From an uncultured Pelagibacteraceae bacterium (GTDB taxonomy: Bacteria > Pseudomonadota > Alphaproteobacteria > Pelagibacterales > Pelagibacteraceae), in assembly GCA_902567945.1 (NCBI GenBank), contig CACFOC010000008.1:1-36506 (forward strand): a DNA stretch of 36,506 nt. The letters run 5' to 3'. This document shows positions 16,238 through 25,408 of this stretch, piece after piece. The notes beneath the pieces were generated by a model. It worked only from the letters and a program-made list of their open reading frames with translations. It searched no databases and had not been told where the DNA came from. Position 1 is the first letter of the stretch. Every line of letters starts with the position of its first letter. The position numbers were made by a program, and so were the translations under genes.

Positions 16238-17262
16238 TTTTCTTTAACAATATCAACTAAACTTTTCATAAATTCTTCTTTTGTAGGATATTTGTTAAGC
16301 ATAATTTTTTTTTCTATAGTTTCATAATTATTTAATATGTGTTTAATCATAATTGATAATGAATTTGAATTTCTTTCACATATAAATACACCCTCTCTAT
16401 TCTTGTATGCAACATGTGATATTTCTTTAAATATAATTACTGGTCTGCGTCTCGCTAGAGCCTCATCAATAACCTGGGAATATCCCTCTGTAAATGAAGG
16501 TAAAATAAAAATATTATGAGAATCATATATTTGAATAATTGAGTCATCCTTGTTATCAAAATCAAGAATCTTGATATTGCTTTGTTTTGATAAAAGCTGA
16601 GTATTTCCATAACCAGTTCCAACTATTGTTAAATTAATATTTTTTTCTAGATTTTCAAAAATATTTACCAAAGAAAAAATTCCCTTTTCAACTTTAATTC
16701 TACCTATATATAAAAGTTCAGCTTTAGTTAAATCTGCTTTTATATAGTTATTAAACCATTTATTGTTTAACTGTGACGGTGTGACCACAATTCCATTTTT
16801 TCCTTCGAGTAAACGTGAATTACATGCAATTAAATTGGCTTTAATGGATACAATGCTAAACATTAAATGATATAAAGGAGGTCCTAATATTCCTATAATT
16901 TTTCTATACTCCTCATAACCACTGCTTCTAATATAAACAATAAATTTTTTTCTAAAAATAATTAAAAGTAAACTAGCAAAAAATGTGTAAGGGGTAATTG
17001 ATATTATTAAGTATTTAGAATTTTTATTATTAAAAGTTTTGAAAATATTATATAAAAAACTAAATATATTAGATGCCGCAAAACTATTTTTGATATTAAT
17101 TTTAAAAGATCTGCGAGTTTTTGATTTTCTTCCAATATTTACAATTTCATAATTTTTACCAAGTCCTTCAGGTATAGATTTAGAATCAATGTTGTCGCAG
17201 TAATAAGTATCGTTATCTTTATAAATACTTTCATTGCTGATTATTGTTAATAAATCTGGCAT
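16234..17262 (-). CDS. Glycosyltransferase family 4
   Basis: A 342-residue GT-B enzyme. The C-terminal Rossmann half starts at ELLYIGRIKVEKGIFSLVNIF (residue 188 onward) and contains TIVGTGYGN. FILPSFTEGYSQVIDEALARRRPVI carries the EX7E donor-site motif (E-G-Y-S-Q-V-I-D-E). The N-terminal half has HxxYLI-type strands with membrane-associated hydrophobic stretches (YTFFASLLLIIF). It is first in a three-gene operon with the nucleotidyltransferase and dehydratase, so it may use the sugar they make; the acceptor is unknown. Confidence 0.88.
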   Translation of the reverse strand: MPDLLTIISNESIYKDNDTYYCDNIDSKSIPEGLGKNYEIVNIGRKSKTRRSFKINIKNSFAASNIFSFLYNIFKTFNNKNSKYLIISITPYTFFASLLLIIFRKKFIVYIRSSGYEEYRKIIGILGPPLYHLMFSIVSIKANLIACNSRLLEGKNGIVVTPSQLNNKWFNNYIKADLTKAELLYIGRIKVEKGIFSLVNIFENLEKNINLTIVGTGYGNTQLLSKQSNIKILDFDNKDDSIIQIYDSHNIFILPSFTEGYSQVIDEALARRRPVIIFKEISHVAYKNREGVFICERNSNSLSIMIKHILNNYETIEKKIMLNKYPTKEEFMKSLVDIVKEN

Positions 17263-17342
17263 TTTTTATGAAATTATAATTAATTCATTTAAATATCAAT
17301 TTTATTCTATTAAAGCTGAGTTTACTATGTATAAAATATAAT

Positions 17343-17789
17343 ATGGGTAAAATTATTAAAATTGGGATTTCAAAAAATAAAGGTGAAAAGTTGTTAAGCC
17401 TGAGCTCTATAATTGCTGTCAAAGGAAAAGGATTGACTGATGATAGAAAGTTTAAAGATAACAATGATAAAATGAATCAACTGACCCTTATAGAATCAGA
17501 AAATATTTCGCTCTTTAATAAAATTGCAAATACAAATATACCCCAATTAGATTTTAGAAGAAATCTCATTACTGAAAATATTAAACTTAATAATCTTGTT
17601 AATAAAGAATTCTTCATAGGAACTATTAAAGTTAAAGGTCATGATTTATGTAGACCTTGTAAATATTTAGAGAAAAAATTAAATCAAATAAATCTTGTGA
17701 AAGAACTTATTACAAAAGCAGGACTACGTTGTGAAATTTTAACTACTGGAAAAATTTCTGTTGGGGATATTATAAAACAAAATGATTAG
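17343..17789 (+). CDS. MOSC domain protein
   Basis: A 148-residue free-standing MOSC (MoCo sulfurase C-terminal) domain. Visible signatures are GKGLTDDRKF, QLTLIESENI, DFRRNLITENI and GHDLCRPCKYLEKKL, whose cysteine is the conserved MOSC cysteine, then AGLRCEILTTGKISVGDII. Such proteins handle sulfur transfer or molybdenum-cofactor-linked reductions; the specific role is unknown. The last bases overlap the nhaA start by eight bases. Confidence 0.87.
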   Translation: MGKIIKIGISKNKGEKLLSLSSIIAVKGKGLTDDRKFKDNNDKMNQLTLIESENISLFNKIANTNIPQLDFRRNLITENIKLNNLVNKEFFIGTIKVKGHDLCRPCKYLEKKLNQINLVKELITKAGLRCEILTTGKISVGDIIKQND

Positions 17790-18957
17790 TTATATAACAG
17801 CACCTTTTAAATGGTTTTTTAAATTAGAAGCCGCTAGTGGTTTAGTTTTGCTGCTGGCCGCCATAGTAGCTCTTGTTTTAAGCAATACAGATTTTAGCGA
17901 TATTTATTTTAAAATATTAAACACCCATCTATTAATTGGCACTGAGAGTTTTGGTTTAGATCTAAGTATTTTACATTGGATTAATGATGCGTTAATGGCA
18001 GTTTTTTTCTTTATAGTTACATTAGAAATTAAAAGGGAATTTATCCATGGTGAACTATCCAAGCCTAAGCAAGCTCTACTACCAATTATAGGTGCTGTTG
18101 GAGGTATGCTGGTGCCTGCTCTTATTTATATATTGATAAATTTTGAAACTGGCTACACGCTAAGAGGTTGGGCTATACCATCAGCTACAGACATTGCTTT
18201 TTCTATAGGTGTACTTTCTCTTCTTGGGTCCAGAGTGCCGATATCATTAAAGGTCTTTTTAGTTGCGCTTGCAATTATTGATGACTTAGGTGCAATAGTA
18301 ATTATCGCTTTTTTTTACTCAACCGAACTTCAATCCAATTATCTCATGCTAATGTTAATATCATTTGTTTTTTTACTTTTATTAAATAAATTTAATGTAA
18401 AAAAATTTACACCATTTTTTTTCATTGGTCTTTTGTTATGGTACTTTACTCATGGTTCAGGAATACATTCTACAATATCTGGGGTTTTATTAGCTACTAC
18501 AATTCCTCATAGAAAAAATGAAAAAGATTTTTCGTTACTTCTAAAACTTGAACATATGCTTTCTCCTTATGTAGCTTTTGGAATAATGCCTTTGTTTGCT
18601 TTAGCAAATGCTGGTGTTGTCTTAAAAGGTATGACATTCAACTCTTTGCTCGCCCCAGTGCCACTAGGAATTTTATGTGGGTTATTTTTTGGAAAGCAAC
18701 TTGGAGTATTTTTATTTTCATACATGTCAGTAAAATTAAAAATTGCTGAAATGCCTTCAAATTCAAATTGGATTAAATTTTATGGAGTTGGAGTACTTAC
18801 TGGTATAGGATTCACAATGAGCTTATTTGTTGGAAACTTAGCATTTGTAGAACATTTAAATGAAATGGACGGCGTAAAGATTGGTGTTCTAAGTGGGTCA
18901 TTTTTGTCAGCAATACTTGGATACTTTATGTTATTGATAGTGTCTAAAAAAAAATAA
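17782..18957 (+). CDS. nhaA: Na+/H+ antiporter NhaA
   Basis: Inner-membrane antiporter exporting Na+ in exchange for protons. It has 391 residues and about twelve helices. Family segments are ASGLVLLLAAIVALVLSN, HWINDALMAVFFFIVTLEIKREF, and PSATDIAFSIGVLSLLG followed by LAIIDDLGAIVIIAFFY. The two aspartates in IDDLG correspond to the ion-binding D163/D164 of E. coli NhaA. VGVLTGIGFTMSLFVGNLAF is near the C-terminus. It is full-length and overlaps the MOSC gene; coupling to the downstream peroxidase gene (12 bases) is likely. Confidence 0.95.
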   Translation: MISYITAPFKWFFKLEAASGLVLLLAAIVALVLSNTDFSDIYFKILNTHLLIGTESFGLDLSILHWINDALMAVFFFIVTLEIKREFIHGELSKPKQALLPIIGAVGGMLVPALIYILINFETGYTLRGWAIPSATDIAFSIGVLSLLGSRVPISLKVFLVALAIIDDLGAIVIIAFFYSTELQSNYLMLMLISFVFLLLLNKFNVKKFTPFFFIGLLLWYFTHGSGIHSTISGVLLATTIPHRKNEKDFSLLLKLEHMLSPYVAFGIMPLFALANAGVVLKGMTFNSLLAPVPLGILCGLFFGKQLGVFLFSYMSVKLKIAEMPSNSNWIKFYGVGVLTGIGFTMSLFVGNLAFVEHLNEMDGVKIGVLSGSFLSAILGYFMLLIVSKKK

Positions 18958-18969
18958 TATTTTTTTTAA

Positions 18970-19527
18970 ATGTTAAAACTTATTAAAGTAATTATATTCC
19001 TAGTAATGATATCTATATTTGGAAATAAAGTTAATGCAAATTATGATAAACTTGCTTATGACTTTCAATTTAATGATTTAGATGGAAGTCCATTAAGTTT
19101 GTCTGAGTATAAAGGAAAGATCATAATAGCTGTTAACGTTGCTAGCCAGTGTGGTTTCACAAAACAATATGAAGATATGCAAAAAGTGTGGGAAAAATAT
19201 CAATCCAAGGGAATTATAATGCTAGGTATTCCTTCAAATGATTTTGGAAAACAAGAACCTGGAACTAGTAAAGAAATTAAAAATTTTTGTGAGGCAAAGT
19301 TTGGTATTACTTTTCCAATGACTGAAAAAGTATTGGTAAAAGGTCCTGAGGCTCACCCTTTTTATATTTGGGCTAAGAAAAATCATGGTGAATCAGCTGT
19401 TCCTAAGTGGAATTTCCATAAAATAATAATTGGCAAAGATGGAAAGGTAGTAGATACATTTGCTTCAATAACTAATCCGTCTTCTAGAAGATTTATTAAA
19501 GCTTTAGAAAGCTTAATAGAAAAATAA
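18970..19527 (+). CDS. Glutathione peroxidase (Cys type), exported
   Basis: A 185-residue thiol peroxidase of the GPx family. The N-terminus MLKLIKVIIFLVMISIFGNKVNA looks like a signal peptide, so it probably works in the periplasm. The catalytic cysteine is C61 in NVASQCGFTKQY (cysteine, not selenocysteine), with GIPSNDFGKQEPG and PKWNFHK supplying the conserved Gln and Trp/Asn. It ends two bases before a convergent MBL-hydrolase gene. Confidence 0.92.
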   Translation: MLKLIKVIIFLVMISIFGNKVNANYDKLAYDFQFNDLDGSPLSLSEYKGKIIIAVNVASQCGFTKQYEDMQKVWEKYQSKGIIMLGIPSNDFGKQEPGTSKEIKNFCEAKFGITFPMTEKVLVKGPEAHPFYIWAKKNHGESAVPKWNFHKIIIGKDGKVVDTFASITNPSSRRFIKALESLIEK

Positions 19528-19529
19528 AT

Positions 19530-20333
19530 TTATAAATTAAATTTTAACCCGTCAAACGCAACAACCATATTTTTAGGTAATCTTTTTGATAAAGAGTTGT
19601 AATCCATTTCATAATGCATATTTGTTAAAATCATTTTTTTTGGTTTTAATATCTGATTAATCATCAAACATTGATTTAAACCAAAATGTGCACGGCCACC
19701 CTTGATGTTTAAACAATCAATTATCATTAAGTTAAGATTATTAAGCTCTTTTTTATTAATTATAGAAAGATCATTACAATCACTTAAATAAGCTGTTTTA
19801 TTAAAAATATAAATCGTAACACTGACATTTCCATGTTTAGCCTCAATCGTTTTGAATTTAATTGTGTTTATACCTTTTCCTAAATTAAAACTCTTTCTTA
19901 TAAAATTGGCCCTTACTATAGGTGGATAAATATCAATTTTTCTAAAACAATAATCAAATCTTCTTTTTAATAAAGATATAGTCTTTTTACTTCCATAAAC
20001 ATTTATAGGTTTGCTTTTACTCCAAAAATTAATTTTATTTTTTTTATTTTTTTCAAAAGCAAAAGGCCTAAGTTCAAAAATCCCATTTGTTTGATCTGAA
20101 TGTTCATGTGTATACAAAACACTAGTAATATTTTTTATTTTATTTTTTATTAATTGAATTCTTATATCTGGTGACGTATCAATTAATACAGAATTTGATC
20201 CTTTTATAATTAAAGCAGAACATCTAGTTCTGAAATTTTTAGAGTTATCTTTTTTGCTTTTCCCCCAGTAACCATCAATTCTTGGGGTTCCGAATGAATT
20301 TCCACATCCCAATATTATAAATTTAGTTTTCAT
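19530..20333 (-). CDS. MBL-fold metallohydrolase (PhnP-like)
   Basis: A 267-residue metallo-beta-lactamase-fold protein of the family commonly found beside tatD in Alphaproteobacteria. It opens with FIILGCGNSFGTPRI and SVLIDTSPDIR. The metal motif is H76-E-H78-S-D80-Q81, so the usual second histidine of HxHxDH is glutamine; LILTNMHYEMDY provides a later metal histidine. Related PhnP-type enzymes are phosphodiesterases, but the substrate here is unknown. It is the last gene of the 12-kb directon and follows tatD by four bases. Confidence 0.85.
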   Translation of the reverse strand: MKTKFIILGCGNSFGTPRIDGYWGKSKKDNSKNFRTRCSALIIKGSNSVLIDTSPDIRIQLIKNKIKNITSVLYTHEHSDQTNGIFELRPFAFEKNKKNKINFWSKSKPINVYGSKKTISLLKRRFDYCFRKIDIYPPIVRANFIRKSFNLGKGINTIKFKTIEAKHGNVSVTIYIFNKTAYLSDCNDLSIINKKELNNLNLMIIDCLNIKGGRAHFGLNQCLMINQILKPKKMILTNMHYEMDYNSLSKRLPKNMVVAFDGLKFNL

Positions 20334-20337
20334 TATA

Positions 20338-21108
20338 TTAAATATTGAAAAGTTTATAGAAGTTTTGTGTCGTGTTTTTTATTATTGAATCTAAAGGAAC
20401 GTTTTTTATATTTGATAATTTGTCGACGGTATGAACTATAAATGATGGCTCGTTAGGCTTTCCTCTGTATGGGTGAGGAGAAAGATAAGGAGAATCGGTT
20501 TCAACTAATAAATTTTCGATAGGTATAATTGAAACTGCATCTAACAACTTTTGTGAATTCTTAAATGTAATTATGCCGCTAAGAGAAATATAGCATCCTA
20601 TATCAATTAGTTTTTTAGCAAAATCTTTACTTCCAGTAAAACAATGTATTAGTACTTTTAATTTATTATTTTTTTTTTCACTTTTTAAAATCTCATAAGT
20701 ATCAGCTTCAGCATTTCTGCTATGCACAATTATAGGAATATTTAAATCAGAGGCAGATTCAATATGATTAATAAAACTCTTTATTTGAGTTTTTTTATCA
20801 CTATGATTATAAAAAAAATCAAGACCTGTTTCACCTACACCAACAATTTTTTTTGTGTTTGAAACAGACTTGGAAATAAATTTAGAGTCTATATCTGTGT
20901 GATTTTTTGCTTCATGAGGATGAATGCCAAATGTGCCATAGACATTATCATATTTTTCAATGATTATTTTAATTTTATTAAAACTTTCAATATTTGTACA
21001 AATAGTTAAAAGGACATTAACATTATTTAATTTAGCGCGTTTTATGACATCATCTAGATTATTAAAAAGATTTGGATAATCTAAATGACAGTGTGAATCA
21101 ATAATCAT
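20338..21108 (-). CDS. tatD: TatD-family metal-dependent deoxyribonuclease
   Basis: A 256-residue amidohydrolase-fold nuclease. Family signatures are the N-terminal IDSHCHLDYP (HxH metal pair), TFGIHPHEA, GETGLDFFYN (metal-bridging Glu), IPIIVHSR, LIHCFTGS and LVETDSPYLSPHPYRGKPNEP. TatD acts as a 3'-5' DNase in DNA repair and turnover. The gene overlaps the metG stop by one base (TAATG), as in the conserved alphaproteobacterial metG-tatD pair. Confidence 0.93.
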   Translation of the reverse strand: MIIDSHCHLDYPNLFNNLDDVIKRAKLNNVNVLLTICTNIESFNKIKIIIEKYDNVYGTFGIHPHEAKNHTDIDSKFISKSVSNTKKIVGVGETGLDFFYNHSDKKTQIKSFINHIESASDLNIPIIVHSRNAEADTYEILKSEKKNNKLKVLIHCFTGSKDFAKKLIDIGCYISLSGIITFKNSQKLLDAVSIIPIENLLVETDSPYLSPHPYRGKPNEPSFIVHTVDKLSNIKNVPLDSIIKNTTQNFYKLFNI

Positions 21109-22640
21109 TAAGTTATTTTCTTAAAAAGTATATCAGCAGATCCAATAGTAATTTCATTATTTAAAATCTTTCCACTTTCTATAGATTGTAGATTAATTAT
21201 CTCGGATTTTAGATTTAAAATCTTAAAAACTTTCCCTGTAGCTAATGGGATAATTGGATTTAACAAAACTGAAATTTTTGCGATTTGTTCAATTGCGATG
21301 TGCAAAACATTATTCATTCTTTTAATATTTGTTTTTTTAAGTTTCCATGGTTCTTCGTCATTAATATATTTATTTGTAATAAAACTTATGTTAATAACTG
21401 ATTTAATATAATTATTTAAATCATGATTATCCATCATTATACGTAAATTTTTTACTAAATGATTTGTCTCATTAATTAATTTATTGTCGGCATCCTTTAA
21501 ATTCTTTGAGCTTTTAACCTTATTGTTACAATTATTCTTTACAAAAGAAAAAACTCGCTGGCATAGATTTCCAAAATTATTTGCTAAATCACTGTTTATA
21601 CAGCTTTCAAGATTTTTAAGTGAAATATTTCCATCACTACCATGTGATACTTCTTTCATTAAATAATAACGAAGTTCATCAATTCCATATTTATCAATTA
21701 TTTCTAAAGGTTTTAAAATATTTCCTTTAGATTTAGACATTTTCTCGTCGCCAGACAAAATCCATCCATGACTAAAAATTTTACTTGGTGGCTCTATATT
21801 AGCAGCTAATAAAAAAGCTGGCCAATATATAGCATGAAACCTCAAAATGTCTTTGCCTATAACATGTAAAGATGCAGGCCAAAAATCTTTATAAAGTTTG
21901 TCACCTATATTTGGATAATTTAGAGCACTTATATAATTCGTTAAGGCATCTAACCAAACATATATAACGTGTTTTTCATTTTCAGGAACTTTAATACCCC
22001 ATGTAAATGACGTCCTGCTCACAGAGAGATCTCTAAGACCACTTTTTACAAAATTGATTACTTCGTTCTTCCTTGAAATAGGAGATATAAATTTATCGTT
22101 TTTATTATAAAATTCTAATAATTTATCTTGCCAAGAAGATAGTTTAAAAAAAAAAGATTCTTCTTCAACCCATTCAACTTGTGATCCAGAAAAAGTTGAA
22201 AAGTATTTATTATTCTTTTTTACAATTTCATCTTCATTATAATAAGCTTCATCAGATATAGAATACCAACCTTTATACTTTGATAAATATATATCTCCAG
22301 ATTTTATTAATTTATTCCACAGATCTTTTACAGCTTTATGATGTCTTTGCTCTGTTGTTCTAATAAAATCATTATTTGATAAATTTAGCTTTATTGCTAG
22401 TTCATTAAATATTTTGGAAATTTTGTTACAATAATCTAAAGGTTTCATATTATTCTCTTTAGCCGATTTTTCAATTTTAAGACCATGTTCATCGGTACCT
22501 GTTAAAAAATAAACGTTATGTTTATCTATACGTTTAAATCTAGCAAATACATCTGCTAAAATACTTGAATAAGCGTGACCCATATGGGGTTCACCAGAAG
22601 GGTAATAAATAGGAGTTGTGATATAAAAATTATTTTGCAT
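21108..22640 (-). CDS. metG: Methionine--tRNA ligase
   Basis: Charges tRNA-Met. At 510 residues it is the short form lacking the C-terminal dimerisation domain. The class I HIGH-type motif is PHMGH (residues 18-22) and KMSKS is at 300-304 in SGDEKMSKSKGN. VYVWLDALTNYI and WPASLHVIGKDILRFHAIYWPAFL are typical MetRS. The connective-peptide region (KYKGWYSISDEAYYNEDEIV) has no zinc-knuckle cysteines, as in the zinc-free MetRS type. It overlaps holB by eleven bases. Confidence 0.96.
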   Translation of the reverse strand: MQNNFYITTPIYYPSGEPHMGHAYSSILADVFARFKRIDKHNVYFLTGTDEHGLKIEKSAKENNMKPLDYCNKISKIFNELAIKLNLSNNDFIRTTEQRHHKAVKDLWNKLIKSGDIYLSKYKGWYSISDEAYYNEDEIVKKNNKYFSTFSGSQVEWVEEESFFFKLSSWQDKLLEFYNKNDKFISPISRKNEVINFVKSGLRDLSVSRTSFTWGIKVPENEKHVIYVWLDALTNYISALNYPNIGDKLYKDFWPASLHVIGKDILRFHAIYWPAFLLAANIEPPSKIFSHGWILSGDEKMSKSKGNILKPLEIIDKYGIDELRYYLMKEVSHGSDGNISLKNLESCINSDLANNFGNLCQRVFSFVKNNCNNKVKSSKNLKDADNKLINETNHLVKNLRIMMDNHDLNNYIKSVINISFITNKYINDEEPWKLKKTNIKRMNNVLHIAIEQIAKISVLLNPIIPLATGKVFKILNLKSEIINLQSIESGKILNNEITIGSADILFKKIT

Positions 22641-23604
22641 CTTCTTTTAATACATTTTCAACAGAGATGAGTACGCTTTTTTCATCTAAATTATATTTAA
22701 ACATATTGTTTAATAAGATTAAAATTTTAGAATAATTATAAAAAAATGAATTGATATTATTATTTTTAGATAATAATAAATTATTATAAAAAACTTGAAT
22801 AAAAAATATTAAATTAGTTAAATTTTCTTTTGTTTTATTTTTTTTGAGTTCGTCTAAAAAATAAAGTGTTATATTTAATTTGTCATCTAAAAAATTAGGA
22901 ATTTCAGTATCTTTTGACAATAATAAATATTTAACTAAATTTCCTGGTGTATCAAAAGAGAAATATTCATTTAAGTTACTTAGTGAATTCAGATTATAAA
23001 AATTAACTAAACTATTAAAAATTTTAATTTTCTCATCTTTATTAAACAATATTTTAAACTCAACACATCTAGATTTGATAGTTTCTAGTATTTTAAAAGA
23101 ACTGTCATGGATAATGAAAAAAAAGGTATTTATTGTAGGTTCCTCTAGAGCTTTCAGTAATGCATTTGATGAATTAAGATTTAAATATTCAGCATTATCA
23201 ATCATGACAATTTTAATGTCATCTCTATAAGTAGTTTTACTAAGAAATGAGATTAAGTCTCTCACTTTCTCAATTTTAATTTCTTTTTCAAAGTCGTCAT
23301 TTTTTACATGAAAAAAATTTGGATGAATATTTTGATTTACCAATTTATAGCTAGTATTATCCTTATTGATCGTAAAATCTGTGCCTGTATATTTTTTTTC
23401 CTCTTTTAGTGATAAAAAATAATTTACAATATGGTAAATAAATGTTGATTTGCCAGATCCTTTTGGTCCAGTTACTAGAATAGTATTTGGAATTTTATTT
23501 TTCTTAATAAGATCAACAAATGAATTAAAATAATTTTCATAACCATAAAGTTTCAATTGATTTTTTGGCTTCTGAATTTCTAGTTTTTCTTCTATCTTTT
23601 TCAT
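22630..23604 (-). CDS. holB: DNA polymerase III delta' subunit (HolB)
   Basis: Clamp-loader subunit of 324 residues. Walker A is GPKGSGKST (near residue 45), followed by IVMIDNAEYLNLNSSNALLKALEEP (a DNAE-like DExD box and the ALLK-EEP signature) and IKSRC, the SRC sensor motif shared by clamp-loader subunits. No zinc-finger cysteines are present, which is common in alphaproteobacterial HolB. The remainder is very lysine-, asparagine- and leucine-rich. The position between tmk and metG is the standard alphaproteobacterial order. Confidence 0.92.
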   Translation of the reverse strand: MKKIEEKLEIQKPKNQLKLYGYENYFNSFVDLIKKNKIPNTILVTGPKGSGKSTFIYHIVNYFLSLKEEKKYTGTDFTINKDNTSYKLVNQNIHPNFFHVKNDDFEKEIKIEKVRDLISFLSKTTYRDDIKIVMIDNAEYLNLNSSNALLKALEEPTINTFFFIIHDSSFKILETIKSRCVEFKILFNKDEKIKIFNSLVNFYNLNSLSNLNEYFSFDTPGNLVKYLLLSKDTEIPNFLDDKLNITLYFLDELKKNKTKENLTNLIFFIQVFYNNLLLSKNNNINSFFYNYSKILILLNNMFKYNLDEKSVLISVENVLKEDAK

Positions 23605-23607
23605 TTT

Positions 23608-24261
23608 TTAATTTCGCATTTTTAATTTTTTAAGAACGTGGTTTAATATAACTTTTTCAGCTTCTGTATTGTCTTTGCTATTATCTATTATAAAATATCT
23701 TCTTGTATTTTTTTTGGCTATTTTAATAAAAGCTTTTTGAACATTAATATAAAATTTTTTAGAAAATTTATCATATCTATTTTTATTCTTTCTTTTTTTT
23801 AATCTTTTTAAAGCTTTGGATATATTTATCTTTAGAATAAAAGTGAGATCAGGTTTAATATCTTGTAAAATATATCTATGTATAAAGTTAACAAAATTTA
23901 TATCAACTTTTTTGCCAAATGTTTGATATGCAACTGTAGAGTCCACAAATCGATCACATATTACAATTTTATTTCTTACTAATGAAGGTTTTATAACATG
24001 ACTTATGTGTTCGTTTCTTGCCGCTAAGTAAAGTAAAGTGTCTGTATACTTGTCGAATTTTTCTTTAAGATTTTTGTGAAAATAATCTTCGAGTATAACT
24101 TTTCTTATTCTTTCTGCTCCAGGAGTTCCGCCAGGTTCACGAGTTAGTATAGTTGGAATTTTCTTTCTTTTAATATTTTCGTACAACTTACGACATTGAA
24201 ATGATTTGCCTGATCCTTCTATTCCTTCAAACGTCACAAAAAGTGATCTTCTTTTATACAT
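23608..24261 (-). CDS. tmk: Thymidylate kinase
   Basis: Phosphorylates dTMP to dTDP. The P-loop is FEGIEGSGKS at the N-terminus, with TREPGGTPGAE (dTMP-binding) and CDRFVDSTVAYQ (the DRx motif). The LID region is basic (KRLKKRKNKNRYDKF). Two starts are possible: GTG at 24264 or ATG at 24261. I chose ATG because it is the standard codon and has a GGGG stretch at a good spacing. Either way the start overlaps the end of the upstream D-Ala-D-Ala carboxypeptidase gene. Confidence 0.94.
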   Translation of the reverse strand: MYKRRSLFVTFEGIEGSGKSFQCRKLYENIKRKKIPTILTREPGGTPGAERIRKVILEDYFHKNLKEKFDKYTDTLLYLAARNEHISHVIKPSLVRNKIVICDRFVDSTVAYQTFGKKVDINFVNFIHRYILQDIKPDLTFILKINISKALKRLKKRKNKNRYDKFSKKFYINVQKAFIKIAKKNTRRYFIIDNSKDNTEAEKVILNHVLKKLKMRN

Positions 24262-25408
24262 CACCCCATACCAGGAAGTTTAAAGAATTAAATAATCTTG
24301 AGAAGATGTTAGTTCTTTTTATATTTTCACTTGATAAAATATTTGTTTGTTTAAATAATTTATCGGAAACATATATATTTAATGTGCCAAGTATTTCCCC
24401 TTTTGTTATTGGGGCTTCGATAGGTCCATCATATTCAGCAATAACTTTGACTATCTTTTTTTTCCTTTTAGGAATTGTTAAAAATATATCTTCATTTACA
24501 GTAGTATCAACTTTATTTTTTTTACCAAGCCATACATCAAGTTCTAGAAAAGTTTCATCCTTTTTTGCAATTTTAATTGTATCAAAACTTCTCATACCCC
24601 AATTTAGTAACCTTGCAGATTCTCTTGATCTAGAATTTTTTGTTTTAAATCCATTCCCTACTGCTATAATTCTTCTTTTCTCTCCTTTCATAGAAGAAGC
24701 CAAAGAATATTTTTCTACAGTTAAAAATCCAGTTTTTATTCCATCTACCCCAATATTTTTGTAAAGTAGTGGATTTCTGTTTCCCTGAGTAATTGGATCT
24801 CCACCTGTTCTGTCCCAGGTAAATTCTTTTTCTTTATAATAATCGTAAAACTCTGGATAGTTTTTTATCAAGTAACTAGACATTATAGCAATATCCCTAA
24901 CCGTTGAAAAATTATCAGCGTCACCAATTCCCGAAGAATTACTAAAATTTGTATTCTCCATACCTAATTCGACAGCTTTTTCATTCATCAAAATAACAAA
25001 GTCTTTTTCGGTTCCAGATAATCCCTCAGCTAAGGCAACACAAGCATCGTTACCAGAGACTATAATTATACCCTTAAGTAGATCTTCTACTGATATTTGA
25101 TCATTCAGCATTATAAACATAGATGAATAACCGCTTTGAGACATTCTCCACGCATTTTCCGAAATTGTTATCATTTCATCTAATGATGTTTCTCCTTTTT
25201 TAATTAATTCAAACGCAACTATAGTAGTCATTATTTTTGTCATAGATGCTGGATAAATTTTATCATCAGCATTTTTTTCATAGAGAATTTTTCCTGATAA
25301 GTGATCAACTAATATAACATTTCTAGCATCAATATCTATTTTAGAATATACGTTTTGGTTCAAAAATAAGAAAAATAATAAGAAGTTTAATATTTTAAAA
25401 TATTTCAT
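24254..25408 (-). CDS. D-alanyl-D-alanine carboxypeptidase (penicillin-binding protein 5/6 type)
   Basis: Periplasmic low-molecular-weight PBP that trims peptidoglycan pentapeptides. A signal peptide (residues 1 to about 22) precedes the catalytic domain. The active-site motifs are S55-M-T-K58 (SxxK), S118-G-N120 (SxN) and K225-T-G227 (KTG), all intact. A C-terminal PBP5-like domain follows, ending in a hydrophobic stretch (IFSRLFNSLNFLVWG) that may anchor it to the membrane. Length of 384 is typical. It overlaps rlpA by four bases and belongs to the mltB-rlpA-dacC-tmk block. Confidence 0.94.
   Translation of the reverse strand: MKYFKILNFLLFFLFLNQNVYSKIDIDARNVILVDHLSGKILYEKNADDKIYPASMTKIMTTIVAFELIKKGETSLDEMITISENAWRMSQSGYSSMFIMLNDQISVEDLLKGIIIVSGNDACVALAEGLSGTEKDFVILMNEKAVELGMENTNFSNSSGIGDADNFSTVRDIAIMSSYLIKNYPEFYDYYKEKEFTWDRTGGDPITQGNRNPLLYKNIGVDGIKTGFLTVEKYSLASSMKGEKRRIIAVGNGFKTKNSRSRESARLLNWGMRSFDTIKIAKKDETFLELDVWLGKKNKVDTTVNEDIFLTIPKRKKKIVKVIAEYDGPIEAPITKGEILGTLNIYVSDKLFKQTNILSSENIKRTNIFSRLFNSLNFLVWGDV

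Noticed and set aside
24355-24375. Second copy of the recombinase repeat arm (TTATCGGAAA) near 24361
   Set aside because: A single 10-base arm within the carboxypeptidase gene without a partner arm; likely chance.
24201-24764. 187-codon plus-strand frame opposite dacC
   Set aside because: Antisense to the active-site region of the carboxypeptidase gene; phenylalanine/leucine-rich as expected from the complement of a lysine-rich gene.
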